A stretch of 29,307 nt of DNA. Origin: Actinomycetes bacterium (lineage in GTDB: Bacteria > Actinomycetota > Actinomycetes > Propionibacteriales > Propionibacteriaceae). The position numbers and the translations under genes were made by a program. Shown here piece after piece: positions 8,485 to 15,861 of the stretch (positions are counted from its first letter, which is position 1; each line of letters opens with the position of its first letter). The stretch covers positions 1 to 29,307 of the forward strand of contig JAEXCA010000196.1 of NCBI GenBank assembly GCA_023393755.1, given 5' to 3'. The notes beneath the pieces are model-generated. The model ran no database searches. It was not told where the DNA came from and saw only the letters and a list, made by a program, of their open reading frames with translations.

Positions 8485-8529
8485 CCGCGACGGCGGGAGT
8501 CTCGGTCGGGGAGCCCCCCGCCGTCGCGG
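8485..8529. terminator. strong hairpin downstream of divIC-like gene
   Basis: CCGCGACGGCGGG (8485-8497) pairs perfectly over 13 bp with CCCGCCGTCGCGG (8517-8529), with a 19-nt loop. Its left part also folds alone (TCCCGC-GACG-GCGGGA). There is no T-run. It may terminate the eno-divIC transcript or be a second dispersed palindrome. Confidence 0.45.
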
Positions 8530-8568
8530 TCACGACGTTGCTGGTCTTCTCCAAGCCTCTCGCCGATC

Positions 8569-8727
8569 GCGCATTCGCGCCGCATATGCCGCCTCCCACG
8601 AGGTGAGGTCGGGCAAGACGCACATCGGCACCGCATACGAAGGCTGGTGGAGTGCTCATATCGGGTGTCATTGCGCGCTGGAGTGGGAGTGGTGTTCGGT
8701 GGTCCGGCATATGCGGTGCGGATGCGC
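8569..8727. repeat. inverted pair of 23-bp motifs upstream of DUF501 gene
   Basis: The 23-mer at 8569-8591, with core CCGCATATGCCG, recurs inverted at 8705-8727 with 21 of 23 positions identical. A weaker direct copy (CATCGGCACCGCATACGA) starts near 8622. The rest of the 8411-8770 gap shows no gene I can support, although an open frame runs through it from 8603. Confidence 0.55.
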
Positions 8728-8770
8728 AGGTCGGTTCGGCATGGTGGAGCGGGGATGGGAAGATGGCCTG

Positions 8771-9307
8771 GTGCCGATCGAGCCCATGACCCCCGCCGAC
8801 GAAGCGACGATCGAAGCCCAGCTCGGCCGTCGCCCGCGCGGCGTGCTCGGGATCGCCTGGCGCTGCGCGACCGGGGAGCCCGGGGTGGTGGTCACCGAGC
8901 CCAGGCTGCCGGACGGCACCCCGTTCCCCACCACCTACTACCTGACCTGCCCCACCATGACCTCGGCGATCGGGACGCTGGAGGCCGGCGGCCTGATGGC
9001 CGAGATGACCGCCCGGTTGGCCGACGACCCCGAACTGGCCGCCGCCCACCAGCGGGCTCACGAGGCCTATCTGGCCGACCGCGCCCGGTTCGGCGAGGTG
9101 CCCGAGATCGCCGGGATCAGTGCCGGCGGCATGCCCACCCGGGTGAAGTGCCTGCACGTCCTGGTCGGTCATTCCCTGGCCGCGGGCCCGGGCGTGAACC
9201 CGCTGGGTGACGAGGCGGTCGACCTGCTGATCGCCGCGGGCGTGCCCTGCGTGGCGGGACACCTGGCGGCGGCCGGAACGGGGTCGGGCGGGGAGTCGTC
9301 AGACTAG
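8771..9307 (+). CDS. DUF501 domain-containing protein
   Basis: Protein of 178 aa of the DUF501 family, a conserved actinobacterial protein usually found next to eno and divIC; its biochemical role is unknown. The recognisable core is the GRRPRGVLGIAWRC start, then P-T-T-Y-Y-L-T-C-P and a C-terminal GGMPTRVKCLHVLVGHSLAAGPGVNPLGDEA block with conserved Cys and His that could bind metal. The start is uncertain. GTG 8771 has GGAAG at 8758-8762; ATG 8786 would drop five residues. The frame stays open upstream to 8603, but those residues fall in repeat DNA and are Trp/Cys-rich, so I excluded them. In many actinobacteria ppx follows; here it is replaced by a sugar transporter. Confidence 0.85.
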   Translation: MPIEPMTPADEATIEAQLGRRPRGVLGIAWRCATGEPGVVVTEPRLPDGTPFPTTYYLTCPTMTSAIGTLEAGGLMAEMTARLADDPELAAAHQRAHEAYLADRARFGEVPEIAGISAGGMPTRVKCLHVLVGHSLAAGPGVNPLGDEAVDLLIAAGVPCVAGHLAAAGTGSGGESSD

Positions 9308-9394
9308 GTCGCTGCGGACCCCACGATCAGCTGCCCAATGCCTGACCCAGTCCGGACGTCACGATGCCCAACTGTCGCTCGAACCGCTCGTGGT

Positions 9395-9410
9395 CACGCG
9401 CTCGCGCGTG
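9395..9410. terminator. hairpin downstream of DUF501 gene
   Basis: CACGCG-CTCG-CGCGTG is a perfect 6-bp stem with a 4-nt loop, 87 nt after the DUF501 stop and without a T-run. It is a weak terminator candidate. Confidence 0.3.
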
Positions 9411-9466
9411 CCCGGCGGCGCTGACGGTGCTCGCCGATCGGCACGCTCAACTCGGGGCCGCAAATG

Positions 9467-9478
9467 TGAGCGCGCTCA
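9467..9478. promoter_or_regulatory. candidate LacI-family operator, upstream site
   Basis: TGAGCGCGCTCA is a perfect 12-bp palindrome with the central CG typical of LacI/CcpA-type operators. It lies about 180 bp upstream of the sugar-binding protein gene, whose operon ends in a lacI-family gene. Confidence 0.5.
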
Positions 9479-9554
9479 GGGATCTTCACAAGCACCGCCT
9501 CAGGCGTGGAACAAGCCTGCAGATAACAAGTAGATAACGCCGCTGCGAAGAGGA

Positions 9555-9584
9555 TTGTGAAGGTTCACATGTGATCGTTAACAT
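9555..9584 (+). promoter_or_regulatory. promoter with overlapping operators for the sugar ABC operon
   Basis: A possible -35 TTGTGA (9555-9560), 18-nt spacer and -10 TAACAT (9579-9584) predict a start near 9590 and a leader of about 65 nt. Two palindromic sites overlap it: TGTGAAGGTTCACA (9556-9569) on the -35 and TGTGATCGTTAACA (9570-9583) on the -10. The second has a central CG as in LacI-type operators. Directly upstream, AGATAAC is repeated at 9521-9527 and 9532-9538. The remaining 9308-9656 sequence shows no gene. Confidence 0.55.
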
Positions 9585-9656
9585 AACGACGTGGGCCATG
9601 GATGGCCACCCGGAGGGGCGAGGAGGCCCCGCCCCGGCGAACAAGGAGGTTGTGAG

Positions 9657-10670
9657 ATGAAGAAGACCCTCGGCGTCTTCCTGGCCGGAGCGTTGGCTCT
9701 GGCGCTGTCCGCTTGCGCGGGTGGGGCTGCTCCCACCACGGCCGCGCCTGGTGGCGAGAGCACTGGCGGCACCTCGGGTGCCAAGCCGCTCAATGAGTTG
9801 GTCGTCGGCTTCGCCCAGGTGGGTGCGGAGAGCGGCTGGCGGACCGCCAACACCAAGGACATCCAGGACTCCTTCAAGGAGGCCGGGATCGAGCTGAAGT
9901 TCTCCGACGCCCAGCAGAAGCAGGAGAACCAGATCAAGGCGATCCGCTCCTACATCCAGCAGAAGGTCGACTACATCGCCTTCTCGCCGGTGGTGGAGAC
10001 CGGTTGGGACGCCGTGCTGAACGAGGCCAAGGCCGCCGGCATCCCGGTGATCCTGACCGACCGGGCGGTCGACAGCGCCGACGACTCGCTGTACGTCACC
10101 TTCCTCGGCTCCGACTTCATCCTGGAGGGCGAGAAGGCCGGCAACTGGCTGGTCGAGCAGTACAAGGACAGCACCGACCCGGTGGCGATCGTCCAGCTCG
10201 AGGGCACCACCGGCTCCGCGCCGGCCAACGACCGCGCGACCGGCTTCGCCAACGTGATCAAGGCGGATTCGAAGTTCGAGATCGTGGCCAGCCAGACCGG
10301 TGACTTCACCCGCGCGGGTGGCAAGCAGGTGATGGAGGCGATGCTGAAGTCGCAGCCGAAGATCGACGTGGTCTACGCCCACAACGACGACATGGGCCTG
10401 GGCGCGATCGAGGCGATCGAGGCCGCCGGCAAGAAGCCGGGCGTGGACATCAAGATCATCACCGTGGACGCGGTGAAGGACGGCATGACCGCGCTGGCCG
10501 ACGGCAAGCTCAACTTCATCGTGGAGTGCTCCCCGCTGCTCGGCAAGCAGCTGATCGACGTCATCAAGACCCTCAACGAGGGCGGCACCGTCGAGAAGCG
10601 GATCGTCACCGAGGAGACCACCTTCACCCAGGAAGAGGCCAAGGCGGCCCTGCCCGATCGCAAGTACTGA
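9657..10670 (+). CDS. ytfQ: sugar ABC transporter substrate-binding lipoprotein, YtfQ-like
   Basis: Protein of 337 aa, the periplasmic-binding-protein-type receptor of a sugar importer. The signal peptide MKKTLGVFLAGALALALSAC ends in a lipobox with Cys20, followed by a Gly/Ser/Thr-rich linker, so it is membrane-anchored. Similarity to E. coli YtfQ (galactofuranose receptor) is strong in every landmark: VGFAQVGAESGWRTANT, SDAQQKQENQIKAIRS, VVETGWDAVL, ILTDRAVD, SQTGDFTRAGGKQVMEAM and VYAHNDDMGLGAIEAI. The ATG at 9657 was chosen for its CAAGGAGG site and the signal peptide; the frame is open from 9591. A strong hairpin follows the gene. Galactofuranose is inferred from family; arabinose-type sugars are possible. 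Confidence 0.92.
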   Translation: MKKTLGVFLAGALALALSACAGGAAPTTAAPGGESTGGTSGAKPLNELVVGFAQVGAESGWRTANTKDIQDSFKEAGIELKFSDAQQKQENQIKAIRSYIQQKVDYIAFSPVVETGWDAVLNEAKAAGIPVILTDRAVDSADDSLYVTFLGSDFILEGEKAGNWLVEQYKDSTDPVAIVQLEGTTGSAPANDRATGFANVIKADSKFEIVASQTGDFTRAGGKQVMEAMLKSQPKIDVVYAHNDDMGLGAIEAIEAAGKKPGVDIKIITVDAVKDGMTALADGKLNFIVECSPLLGKQLIDVIKTLNEGGTVEKRIVTEETTFTQEEAKAALPDRKY

Positions 10671-10685
10671 TCGAGTAGCGCGTCA

Positions 10686-10715
10686 CCCGGGGGTCCGCCA
10701 CAGCGGGCCCCCGGG
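10686..10715. terminator. intra-operon hairpin after ytfQ (attenuator)
   Basis: CCCGGGGGTCCGC pairs with GCGGGCCCCCGGG around a CACA loop, a 13-bp stem with one G-T wobble. It lies 15 nt after the ytfQ stop, with no T-run. Such hairpins often stabilise the binding-protein mRNA and reduce read-through into the ATPase gene. Confidence 0.6.
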
Positions 10716-10722
10716 ATCGCGA

Positions 10723-10728
10723 TAACCT
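10723..10728 (+). promoter_or_regulatory. candidate -10 box for ytfR
   Basis: TAACCT (TANNNT) lies just after the hairpin and 30 nt before the ytfR ATG. It could give the ATPase and permease genes a separate weak promoter. No -35 is seen. Confidence 0.3.
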
Positions 10729-10757
10729 GCAGCAACCCTGTCGACGAGGAGAGGCCC

Positions 10758-12326
10758 ATGTCCCAGCTGTCCCCGCGGGCACCCGCGCCGGCCGGCAGCC
10801 CCGAGCCGGTGGTGGAGATGAAGGGGATCTCGATCTCCTTCCCCGGCGTGAAGGCGCTGGACGACGTCGACTTCCGGATGTTCCCCGGCGAGGTGCACTC
10901 GCTGATGGGTGAGAACGGCGCCGGCAAGTCCACCCTGATCAAGGCCCTCACCGGGGTCTACGGGATCGACGCCGGCACGATCAGCCTGGACGGCCGCCAG
11001 GTGACCTTCGCCGGCCCCGCGCAGGCGCAGGCGGCCGGGATCAGCACGGTGTACCAGGAGGTCAACCTGCTGGGGAACCTCACCGTCGCCGAGAACGTGA
11101 TGCTGGGACGGGAGCCGCGCCGGCTGGGCGGGATCGACTGGCGCCGGATGCGGCGCCGCGCCGCCGAGATCCTGGAGCGGCTGCACCTCGACATCGACCC
11201 CGGTTCGCTGCTGAACTCCCATTCCCTGGCGGTGCAGCAGTTGGTCGCCATCGCCCGGGCGCTGGACATCCAGGCGTCCGTCCTGGTGCTGGACGAACCG
11301 ACCTCCAGCCTGGACGCCGACGAAGTCGCCGAACTCTTCCGGGTGATCCGCAGCCTGGCCGCCGACGGGGTGGCGGTGCTGTTCGTCTCCCACTTCCTGG
11401 ATCAGGTCTACGAGATCTCCGACCGGCTCACCGTGCTGCGCAACGGCCGCTTGGTGGGGGAGTACCTCACCGACGAACTACTCCGAATCGACCTGGTGCA
11501 GGCCATGATCGGCAAGGAACTCACCGCGCTGGAGGATCTCGAGCACCGGGTGCATGCCGCCGACACCAGCCGGGAGGAGGAGACCCCCTTCCTGGCCGCC
11601 ACCGGGGTCGGACGCCGCGGCGTGATCGCCCCGGTGGACATCCGGATCGCCCCCGGCGAGGTGGTCGGCCTGGCCGGCCTGCTCGGCTCGGGCCGCACCG
11701 AGGTGGCCCGGCTGCTGGGCGGCGTCGACCGTCCGGACACCGGGGAGATCAGGGTCAACGGCCAGCCACTGAAACTCCGCTCGCCCCGGCAGGCGATCAA
11801 GCACCGGGTGGTCTACTCGTCGGAGAACCGGCGCGCCGAGGGCATCGTGGACGAGCTGAGCGTCCGGGACAACGTGATCCTGGCGCTGCAGGCCGACCGG
11901 GGCTGGTTCCGTCCGATCCCGAAGAAGCGGCAGGACGAACTCACCCAGAGCTACATCGAGGCGCTGAACATCCGCACCCCGGATGCCGAGGCGCTGGTCC
12001 GCAACCTCTCCGGCGGCAACCAGCAGAAGGTGCTGCTGGCCCGCTGGCTGGCGATCGCGCCCCGGCTGCTGATCCTGGACGAACCCACCCGCGGTATCGA
12101 CGTCGGCGCCAAGGCCGAGATCCAGAAGCTGGTGTTCAGCCTGGCCGAGAACGGGATGAGCGTGATCTACATCTCCGCCGAGCTGGAGGAGGTGCTGCGG
12201 GTCAGCCACCGGGTGATCGTGCTGCGCGACCGCCGGTTGGTGGCGGATCTTCCCAATGACGACCTCGACCTTGACACCCTGCTGGCGCTGATCGCCGAGG
12301 GTGCCGACAACGGAGTGACAGCATGA
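10758..12326 (+). CDS. ytfR: sugar ABC transporter ATP-binding protein, YtfR-like
   Basis: Protein of 522 aa with two fused ABC ATPase domains, as in RbsA/MglA/YtfR. Domain 1 has Walker A GENGAGKST (51-59), a degenerate signature around SLAVQQLVAIARAL, and Walker B VLVLDEPTSSLD. Domain 2 has the degenerate Walker A GLLGSGRTE characteristic of this class, a full LSGGNQQKV signature and LLILDEPTRGIDVG. It energises import of the sugar caught by the upstream receptor. The ATG at 10758 is preceded by GAGGAGAGG. The stop overlaps the next gene by 4 nt (ATGA), so ytfR-ytfT-yjfF are translationally coupled. Confidence 0.93.
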   Translation: MSQLSPRAPAPAGSPEPVVEMKGISISFPGVKALDDVDFRMFPGEVHSLMGENGAGKSTLIKALTGVYGIDAGTISLDGRQVTFAGPAQAQAAGISTVYQEVNLLGNLTVAENVMLGREPRRLGGIDWRRMRRRAAEILERLHLDIDPGSLLNSHSLAVQQLVAIARALDIQASVLVLDEPTSSLDADEVAELFRVIRSLAADGVAVLFVSHFLDQVYEISDRLTVLRNGRLVGEYLTDELLRIDLVQAMIGKELTALEDLEHRVHAADTSREEETPFLAATGVGRRGVIAPVDIRIAPGEVVGLAGLLGSGRTEVARLLGGVDRPDTGEIRVNGQPLKLRSPRQAIKHRVVYSSENRRAEGIVDELSVRDNVILALQADRGWFRPIPKKRQDELTQSYIEALNIRTPDAEALVRNLSGGNQQKVLLARWLAIAPRLLILDEPTRGIDVGAKAEIQKLVFSLAENGMSVIYISAELEEVLRVSHRVIVLRDRRLVADLPNDDLDLDTLLALIAEGADNGVTA

Positions 12327-13375
12327 GCGGCATTCTCGCCAAGGCCTTCGCCCACCGGCTGTTCTGGCCGGTGCTGATGCTGGTGGCCCTGCTGGTCATC
12401 AACGTGGTGGCGGTGCCGGACTTCCTGTCGATCACCATCCACGACGGCCATCTCTTCGGCAGCGTGATCGACATCCTGCGCAACGGCGCCCCCACCCTGA
12501 TCATCGCGGTCGGGATGACCCTGGTGATCGCCACCCGCGGCATCGACCTGTCGGTCGGCGCGCTCTGCGCCATCTCCGGCGCGGTGGCCTGCTCGATCAT
12601 CCTGGGCTCGCCGGAACCCGGCTCGCTCGGTACCGTCACCACGGCGGTGCTGACCGCCCTCGGGCTGGCGCTGGTGATGGGGCTGTGGAACGGGCTGCTG
12701 GTGGCAGTGATCGGCATCCAGCCGATCATCGCCACCCTGGTGCTGATGACCGCCGGACGCGGCATCGCCATGCTGATCACCGAGGGCCAGATCCTGACCG
12801 TGAACAGCCCGCCGTTCAAGTTCCTCGGCTCCGGCTTCCTGCTCGGCGTTCCGGTGGCGGTGATCATCGGCGCGGTGATCTTCGCGTTGGTCGCGCTGCT
12901 CACCCGGCGGACGGCGCTGGGCCTGCTGATCGAGTCGGTCGGCATCAACCCCGAGGCCAGCCGGCAGGCCGGCGTCCGGGCTCGTGGGCTGCTGTTCACC
13001 GTCTACGCCTTCTGCGCGCTGGCGGCTGGCATCGCCGGGCTCATCCTGACCGCCAACCAGACCGCCGCGGACGCCAACAACACCGGCCTGTTCATCGAGC
13101 TGGACGCCATCCTGGCGGTGGTGATCGGCGGCACCTCGCTGGCCGGCGGACGCTACTCGCTGGCCGGTACCCTGGTCGGCGCGCTGGTGATCCAGACCCT
13201 GGTCACCACGGTCTACACCGTCGGCATCCCGCCGATCGCGACCATGGTGTTCAAGGCCGCGGTGGTGACGGCGGTCTGCCTGCTGCAGTCGCCCACCACC
13301 AACGCGGCGATCGGCCGCTGGCGGGAACGCATGGTGGCTGGTCGGCGCACCGAGGCGAAGGCGGTGGCCCGATGA
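12323..13375 (+). CDS. ytfT: sugar ABC transporter permease, YtfT-like
   Basis: Protein of 350 aa, an integral-membrane permease of the RbsC/AraH family with about ten hydrophobic segments. The family signature is visible as IIAVGMTLVIATRGIDLSVGA and, near the C-terminus, LDAILAVVIGGTSLAGGRYS. It pairs with the following permease to form the heterodimeric pore, as YtfT and YjfF do in E. coli. The start ATG overlaps the ytfR stop, and the stop overlaps the yjfF start (both ATGA). Confidence 0.92.
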   Translation: MSGILAKAFAHRLFWPVLMLVALLVINVVAVPDFLSITIHDGHLFGSVIDILRNGAPTLIIAVGMTLVIATRGIDLSVGALCAISGAVACSIILGSPEPGSLGTVTTAVLTALGLALVMGLWNGLLVAVIGIQPIIATLVLMTAGRGIAMLITEGQILTVNSPPFKFLGSGFLLGVPVAVIIGAVIFALVALLTRRTALGLLIESVGINPEASRQAGVRARGLLFTVYAFCALAAGIAGLILTANQTAADANNTGLFIELDAILAVVIGGTSLAGGRYSLAGTLVGALVIQTLVTTVYTVGIPPIATMVFKAAVVTAVCLLQSPTTNAAIGRWRERMVAGRRTEAKAVAR

Positions 13376-14382
13376 CCGCGCTCACCCTGGGACGCGGCCG
13401 GCGCGGCGTCACCGCGAAGCTGGCCGACCTGTTCACCAGCCCGAAGTCCGGCCCGGTGCTGGTCACCGCACTGCTGTTCGTCGCGATGTACCTGGTCGCC
13501 GGGTTCCGCTACCGCGGGTTCTTCTCCGGCCAGGTGGTGCTCAACCTGTTCATCGACAACGCCTACCTGATCGTGCTGGCGGTGGGGATGACCTTCGTCA
13601 TCCTGACCGGCGGGATCGACCTGTCGGTCGGCGCCGTGGTGGCGCTGTCCACCATGATCGCCGCCTCGATGCTGCAGGCCGGCTGGTCGGCGGCGGTGGT
13701 GCTGCCGCTGATCCTCGTCCTCACCTCCCTGCTGGGGCTGGCGGTCGGGTTGATGATCCACGTCTTCGGGGTACAACCGTTCATCGCCTCGCTGGCGGCG
13801 ATGTTCCTGGCGCGGGGGCTGTGCTACATCATCTCCAACACCTCGATCTCGATCGTGGACGAGTTCTTCGTCGCGATGGCGACCACCCGGGTGCCGCTCG
13901 GGCCGGAGCTGTCGGTCACGCCCAGCGTGATCATCGCGCTGCTGGTCGCGATCGCGGCGGTGTGGGTGCTGCAGTACACCCGGTTCGGCCGCACCACCTA
14001 CGCGATCGGCGGCGGCGAGCAGTCCGGCATGTTGATGGGGCTGCCGGTGGCGCGGACGAAGGTGCTGGTGTACGTGATCAGCGGGTTCTGCTCGGGGCTG
14101 GCGGGCATCCTGTTCGCCTTCTACACCCTTTCGGGCTATTCGCTGACCGCGGTCGGCACCGAACTGGACGCGATCGCGTCGGTGGTGATCGGCGGTACCC
14201 TGCTCACCGGGGGCTACGGATTCGTGTTGGGCTCGGTGCTGGGGGTGTTGGTGCTCGGCCTGATCCAGACCATCATCACCTTCGAGGGCACCTTGAGTTC
14301 CTGGTGGACCAAGATCTTCATCGGTGCCCTGCTGCTGGTGTTCATCATTCTGCAGAAGGTGTTGACCTCCAGACGGACGTAG
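13372..14382 (+). CDS. yjfF: sugar ABC transporter permease, YjfF-like
   Basis: Protein of 336 aa, the second permease of the importer. It carries the repeated family signature LIVLAVGMTFVILTGGIDLSVGAVVAL and the C-terminal LDAIASVVIGGTLLTGGYG, with about ten hydrophobic stretches. The open frame extends far upstream inside ytfT, but ATG 13372, overlapping the ytfT stop, gives the proper N-terminus. Two separate permeases rather than a homodimer is the ytf-type arrangement and supports that assignment over ribose systems. It ends 31 nt before the regulator gene. Confidence 0.92.
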   Translation: MTALTLGRGRRGVTAKLADLFTSPKSGPVLVTALLFVAMYLVAGFRYRGFFSGQVVLNLFIDNAYLIVLAVGMTFVILTGGIDLSVGAVVALSTMIAASMLQAGWSAAVVLPLILVLTSLLGLAVGLMIHVFGVQPFIASLAAMFLARGLCYIISNTSISIVDEFFVAMATTRVPLGPELSVTPSVIIALLVAIAAVWVLQYTRFGRTTYAIGGGEQSGMLMGLPVARTKVLVYVISGFCSGLAGILFAFYTLSGYSLTAVGTELDAIASVVIGGTLLTGGYGFVLGSVLGVLVLGLIQTIITFEGTLSSWWTKIFIGALLLVFIILQKVLTSRRT

Positions 14383-14413
14383 CCGGATCGAGGACGCGAC
14401 CAGGAGGGCCGGG

Positions 14414-15430
14414 GTGGCTGAGGAGGAGCGGGCGAAGGCCGCGACCATCTTCGATGTCGCGCGCCTGGCCGGCGTATCCCACCAGACGGTCTCGCGCGTC
14501 CTGAACGACCTGCCCAACGTCCGTCCGGCCACCCGGGAGCGGGTGCAGCGGGCGATCGCGCAACTGCGCTACATCCCGTCCCCGGCCGCGCGTGCCCTGG
14601 TCACCCGCCGGTCGCGGACGATCGGCCTGATCACGACCGGGCTGCCCGAGTTCGGGCCCTCGACCGCGGCGGTGCATCTCAACGAGGCCGCCCGCGAGGA
14701 GCGGTACGCGGTGATCATGGCCAGCCTGCTGACGGCCGACTTCGCCAGCCTGCGGCAGGCCGCGGAGGTGCTGGTGCGGCAGAACGTCGAGGCGATCGTG
14801 CTGATCACCAGCAACCGTTCCACCCTCGGCCTGCTGGAGGGGATGGAACTGGGGGTGCCGTTCGTCGCGGTCGCCTCCCAGGGGACCGGGCTGCACCGGG
14901 TCTCGTTCGACCAGTACGCCGGGGCCCGGCGGGTGGTGCGGCACCTGATCGAGCTGGGGCACACCGAGATCCGTCATCTGGCGGGGCCGGCGGACTCGAT
15001 GGACGCCATCGAGCGCGTCCGGGGCTGGCGGGACATGCTCGGCGAGCAGGGGTTGGTGGCCCCGGAACCGCTGGTCGGGGACTGGGCGGCCAGCAGCGGC
15101 TACCGCAATGCCCGGCAGTTGCTGGCCGAGGATCGTCCGACCGCGATCTTCGCCGGGAACGACCAGATGGCGCTGGGGGCGATCCGGGCGGTGATGGAGA
15201 CCGGCCTGCGGGTGCCGCAGGACGTCAGCGTTGTCGGCTTCGACGACATCCCCGAGGCCGAGCATTTCACCCCGCCGCTGACCACGATGAGGCAGGACTT
15301 CGCCCAGTTGGGCCGCGACACGATGACCCTGGTGCTGGCCGTGCTCCGCGAGGAGGACACCGGCACCCTGCTGCCCCGCGTCCCGAACCTGGTGGTGCGG
15401 GAGCGCACCGGGCCGGCGCCGGCTCGCTAG
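14414..15430 (+). CDS. LacI-family transcriptional regulator
   Basis: Protein of 338 aa. The N-terminal LacI helix-turn-helix is clear: TIFDVARLAGVSHQTVSRVL (11-30), then the hinge region RYIPSPAARALVTRRSRTIGL. The C-terminal periplasmic-binding-like effector domain ends with VSVVGFDDIPEAEHFTPPLTTMRQD and RTG. The GTG start at 14414 has AGGAGGG 5 nt upstream. It follows the transport genes by 31 nt with no clear terminator, so it is probably the last gene of the operon and its local repressor. The palindromes at 9467, 9556 and 9570 are the candidate targets. The effector is likely the transported sugar or a derivative; this is inferred from location. Confidence 0.9.
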   Translation: MAEEERAKAATIFDVARLAGVSHQTVSRVLNDLPNVRPATRERVQRAIAQLRYIPSPAARALVTRRSRTIGLITTGLPEFGPSTAAVHLNEAAREERYAVIMASLLTADFASLRQAAEVLVRQNVEAIVLITSNRSTLGLLEGMELGVPFVAVASQGTGLHRVSFDQYAGARRVVRHLIELGHTEIRHLAGPADSMDAIERVRGWRDMLGEQGLVAPEPLVGDWAASSGYRNARQLLAEDRPTAIFAGNDQMALGAIRAVMETGLRVPQDVSVVGFDDIPEAEHFTPPLTTMRQDFAQLGRDTMTLVLAVLREEDTGTLLPRVPNLVVRERTGPAPAR

Positions 15431-15442
15431 GCTGCCGATCGG

Positions 15443-15516
15443 GCCCCCATAGCCCAACTGGCAGAGGCAGGCGGCTTAAACCCGCTCCGGTACGGGTTCG
15501 AATCCCGTTGGGGGCA
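15443..15516 (+). tRNA. tRNA with anticodon UAA (Leu), class I shape
   Basis: A 74-nt cloverleaf. The acceptor stem is GCCCCCA/TGGGGGC with discriminator A73. The D arm starts GCCC and has GG in its loop. The anticodon arm is GGCGG-CTTAAAC-CCGCT, giving anticodon TAA after U33. The variable loop is only 5 nt (CCGGT). The T arm is ACGGG-TTCGAAT-CCCGT. No CCA is encoded. UAA would read the leucine codon UUA, but standard bacterial tRNA-Leu has a long variable arm, so the leucine identity is uncertain. All stems are well paired, which argues for a real gene rather than a decayed copy. Confidence 0.85.
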
Positions 15517-15532
15517 CACGAGGAGCGGAGGA

Positions 15533-15561
15533 GAAGACGCCGAGCTTGCTCGAGTGTCTTC
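15533..15561 (+). terminator. hairpin downstream of tRNA
   Basis: GAAGACGCCGAG-CTTG-CTCG-A-GTGTCTTC forms a 12-bp stem with one wobble and one bulge, 17 nt after the tRNA. It may terminate or help process the tRNA transcript. Another hairpin, GGACGT-CGCAG-ACGTCC, follows at about 15606-15622. Confidence 0.45.
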
Positions 15562-15622
15562 GACGTAGCGACGAGTGTTGACCAACGGCGCGAGCGCAGC
15601 GAGCCGGACGTCGCAGACGTCC

Positions 15623-15840
15623 GCCGCGCAAAGCGCGGGCCGTTGGGAGTACATGCAAGGGCTGCCGCGCAAAGCGCGGGTCGTTGGGAGTACAAGCAAG
15701 GGCTGCCGCGCAAAGCGCGGGCCGTTGGGAGTACATGCGAGGGCCGCCGCGCAAAGCGCAGGCCGCTGGGAGTACAAGCGAGGGCCGCCAGGCGGTGGGG
15801 GACGCACCACGCCAGACCGTTGGGAGTACAAGCGACTGAC
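15623..15840. repeat. tandem array of five 41-bp-type repeats
   Basis: Units start at 15623, 15664, 15705 and 15746 (41 bp each). A diverged fifth of 54 bp starts at 15787. Each of the first four begins with a small hairpin, CCGCGC-AAA-GCGCGG (one base changed in the fourth), followed by CGTTGGGAGTACAWGCRAGGG. The fifth keeps only the second half. The second half resembles the tRNA 3' end just upstream (CGTTGGGGGCACACGAGG). Open frames across the array on either strand are repeat artefacts. Confidence 0.85.
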
Positions 15841-15861
15841 CTGAGCCGCCATCGGGGAGCA

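Noticed and set aside
8603..8770. N-terminal extension of the DUF501 protein from an ATG at 8603
   Set aside because: The added 56 residues are Trp/Cys/His-rich, coincide with repeated DNA and do not fit the family's start; GTG 8771 has a better ribosome binding site.
9591..9656. Longer start for the sugar-binding protein
   Set aside because: The extra residues precede the lipoprotein signal peptide and would spoil it; ATG 9657 has a consensus ribosome binding site.
15623..15840. CRISPR-like regular repeats
   Set aside because: The units are head-to-tail with no unique spacers between them, are not identical, and no cas gene is present.
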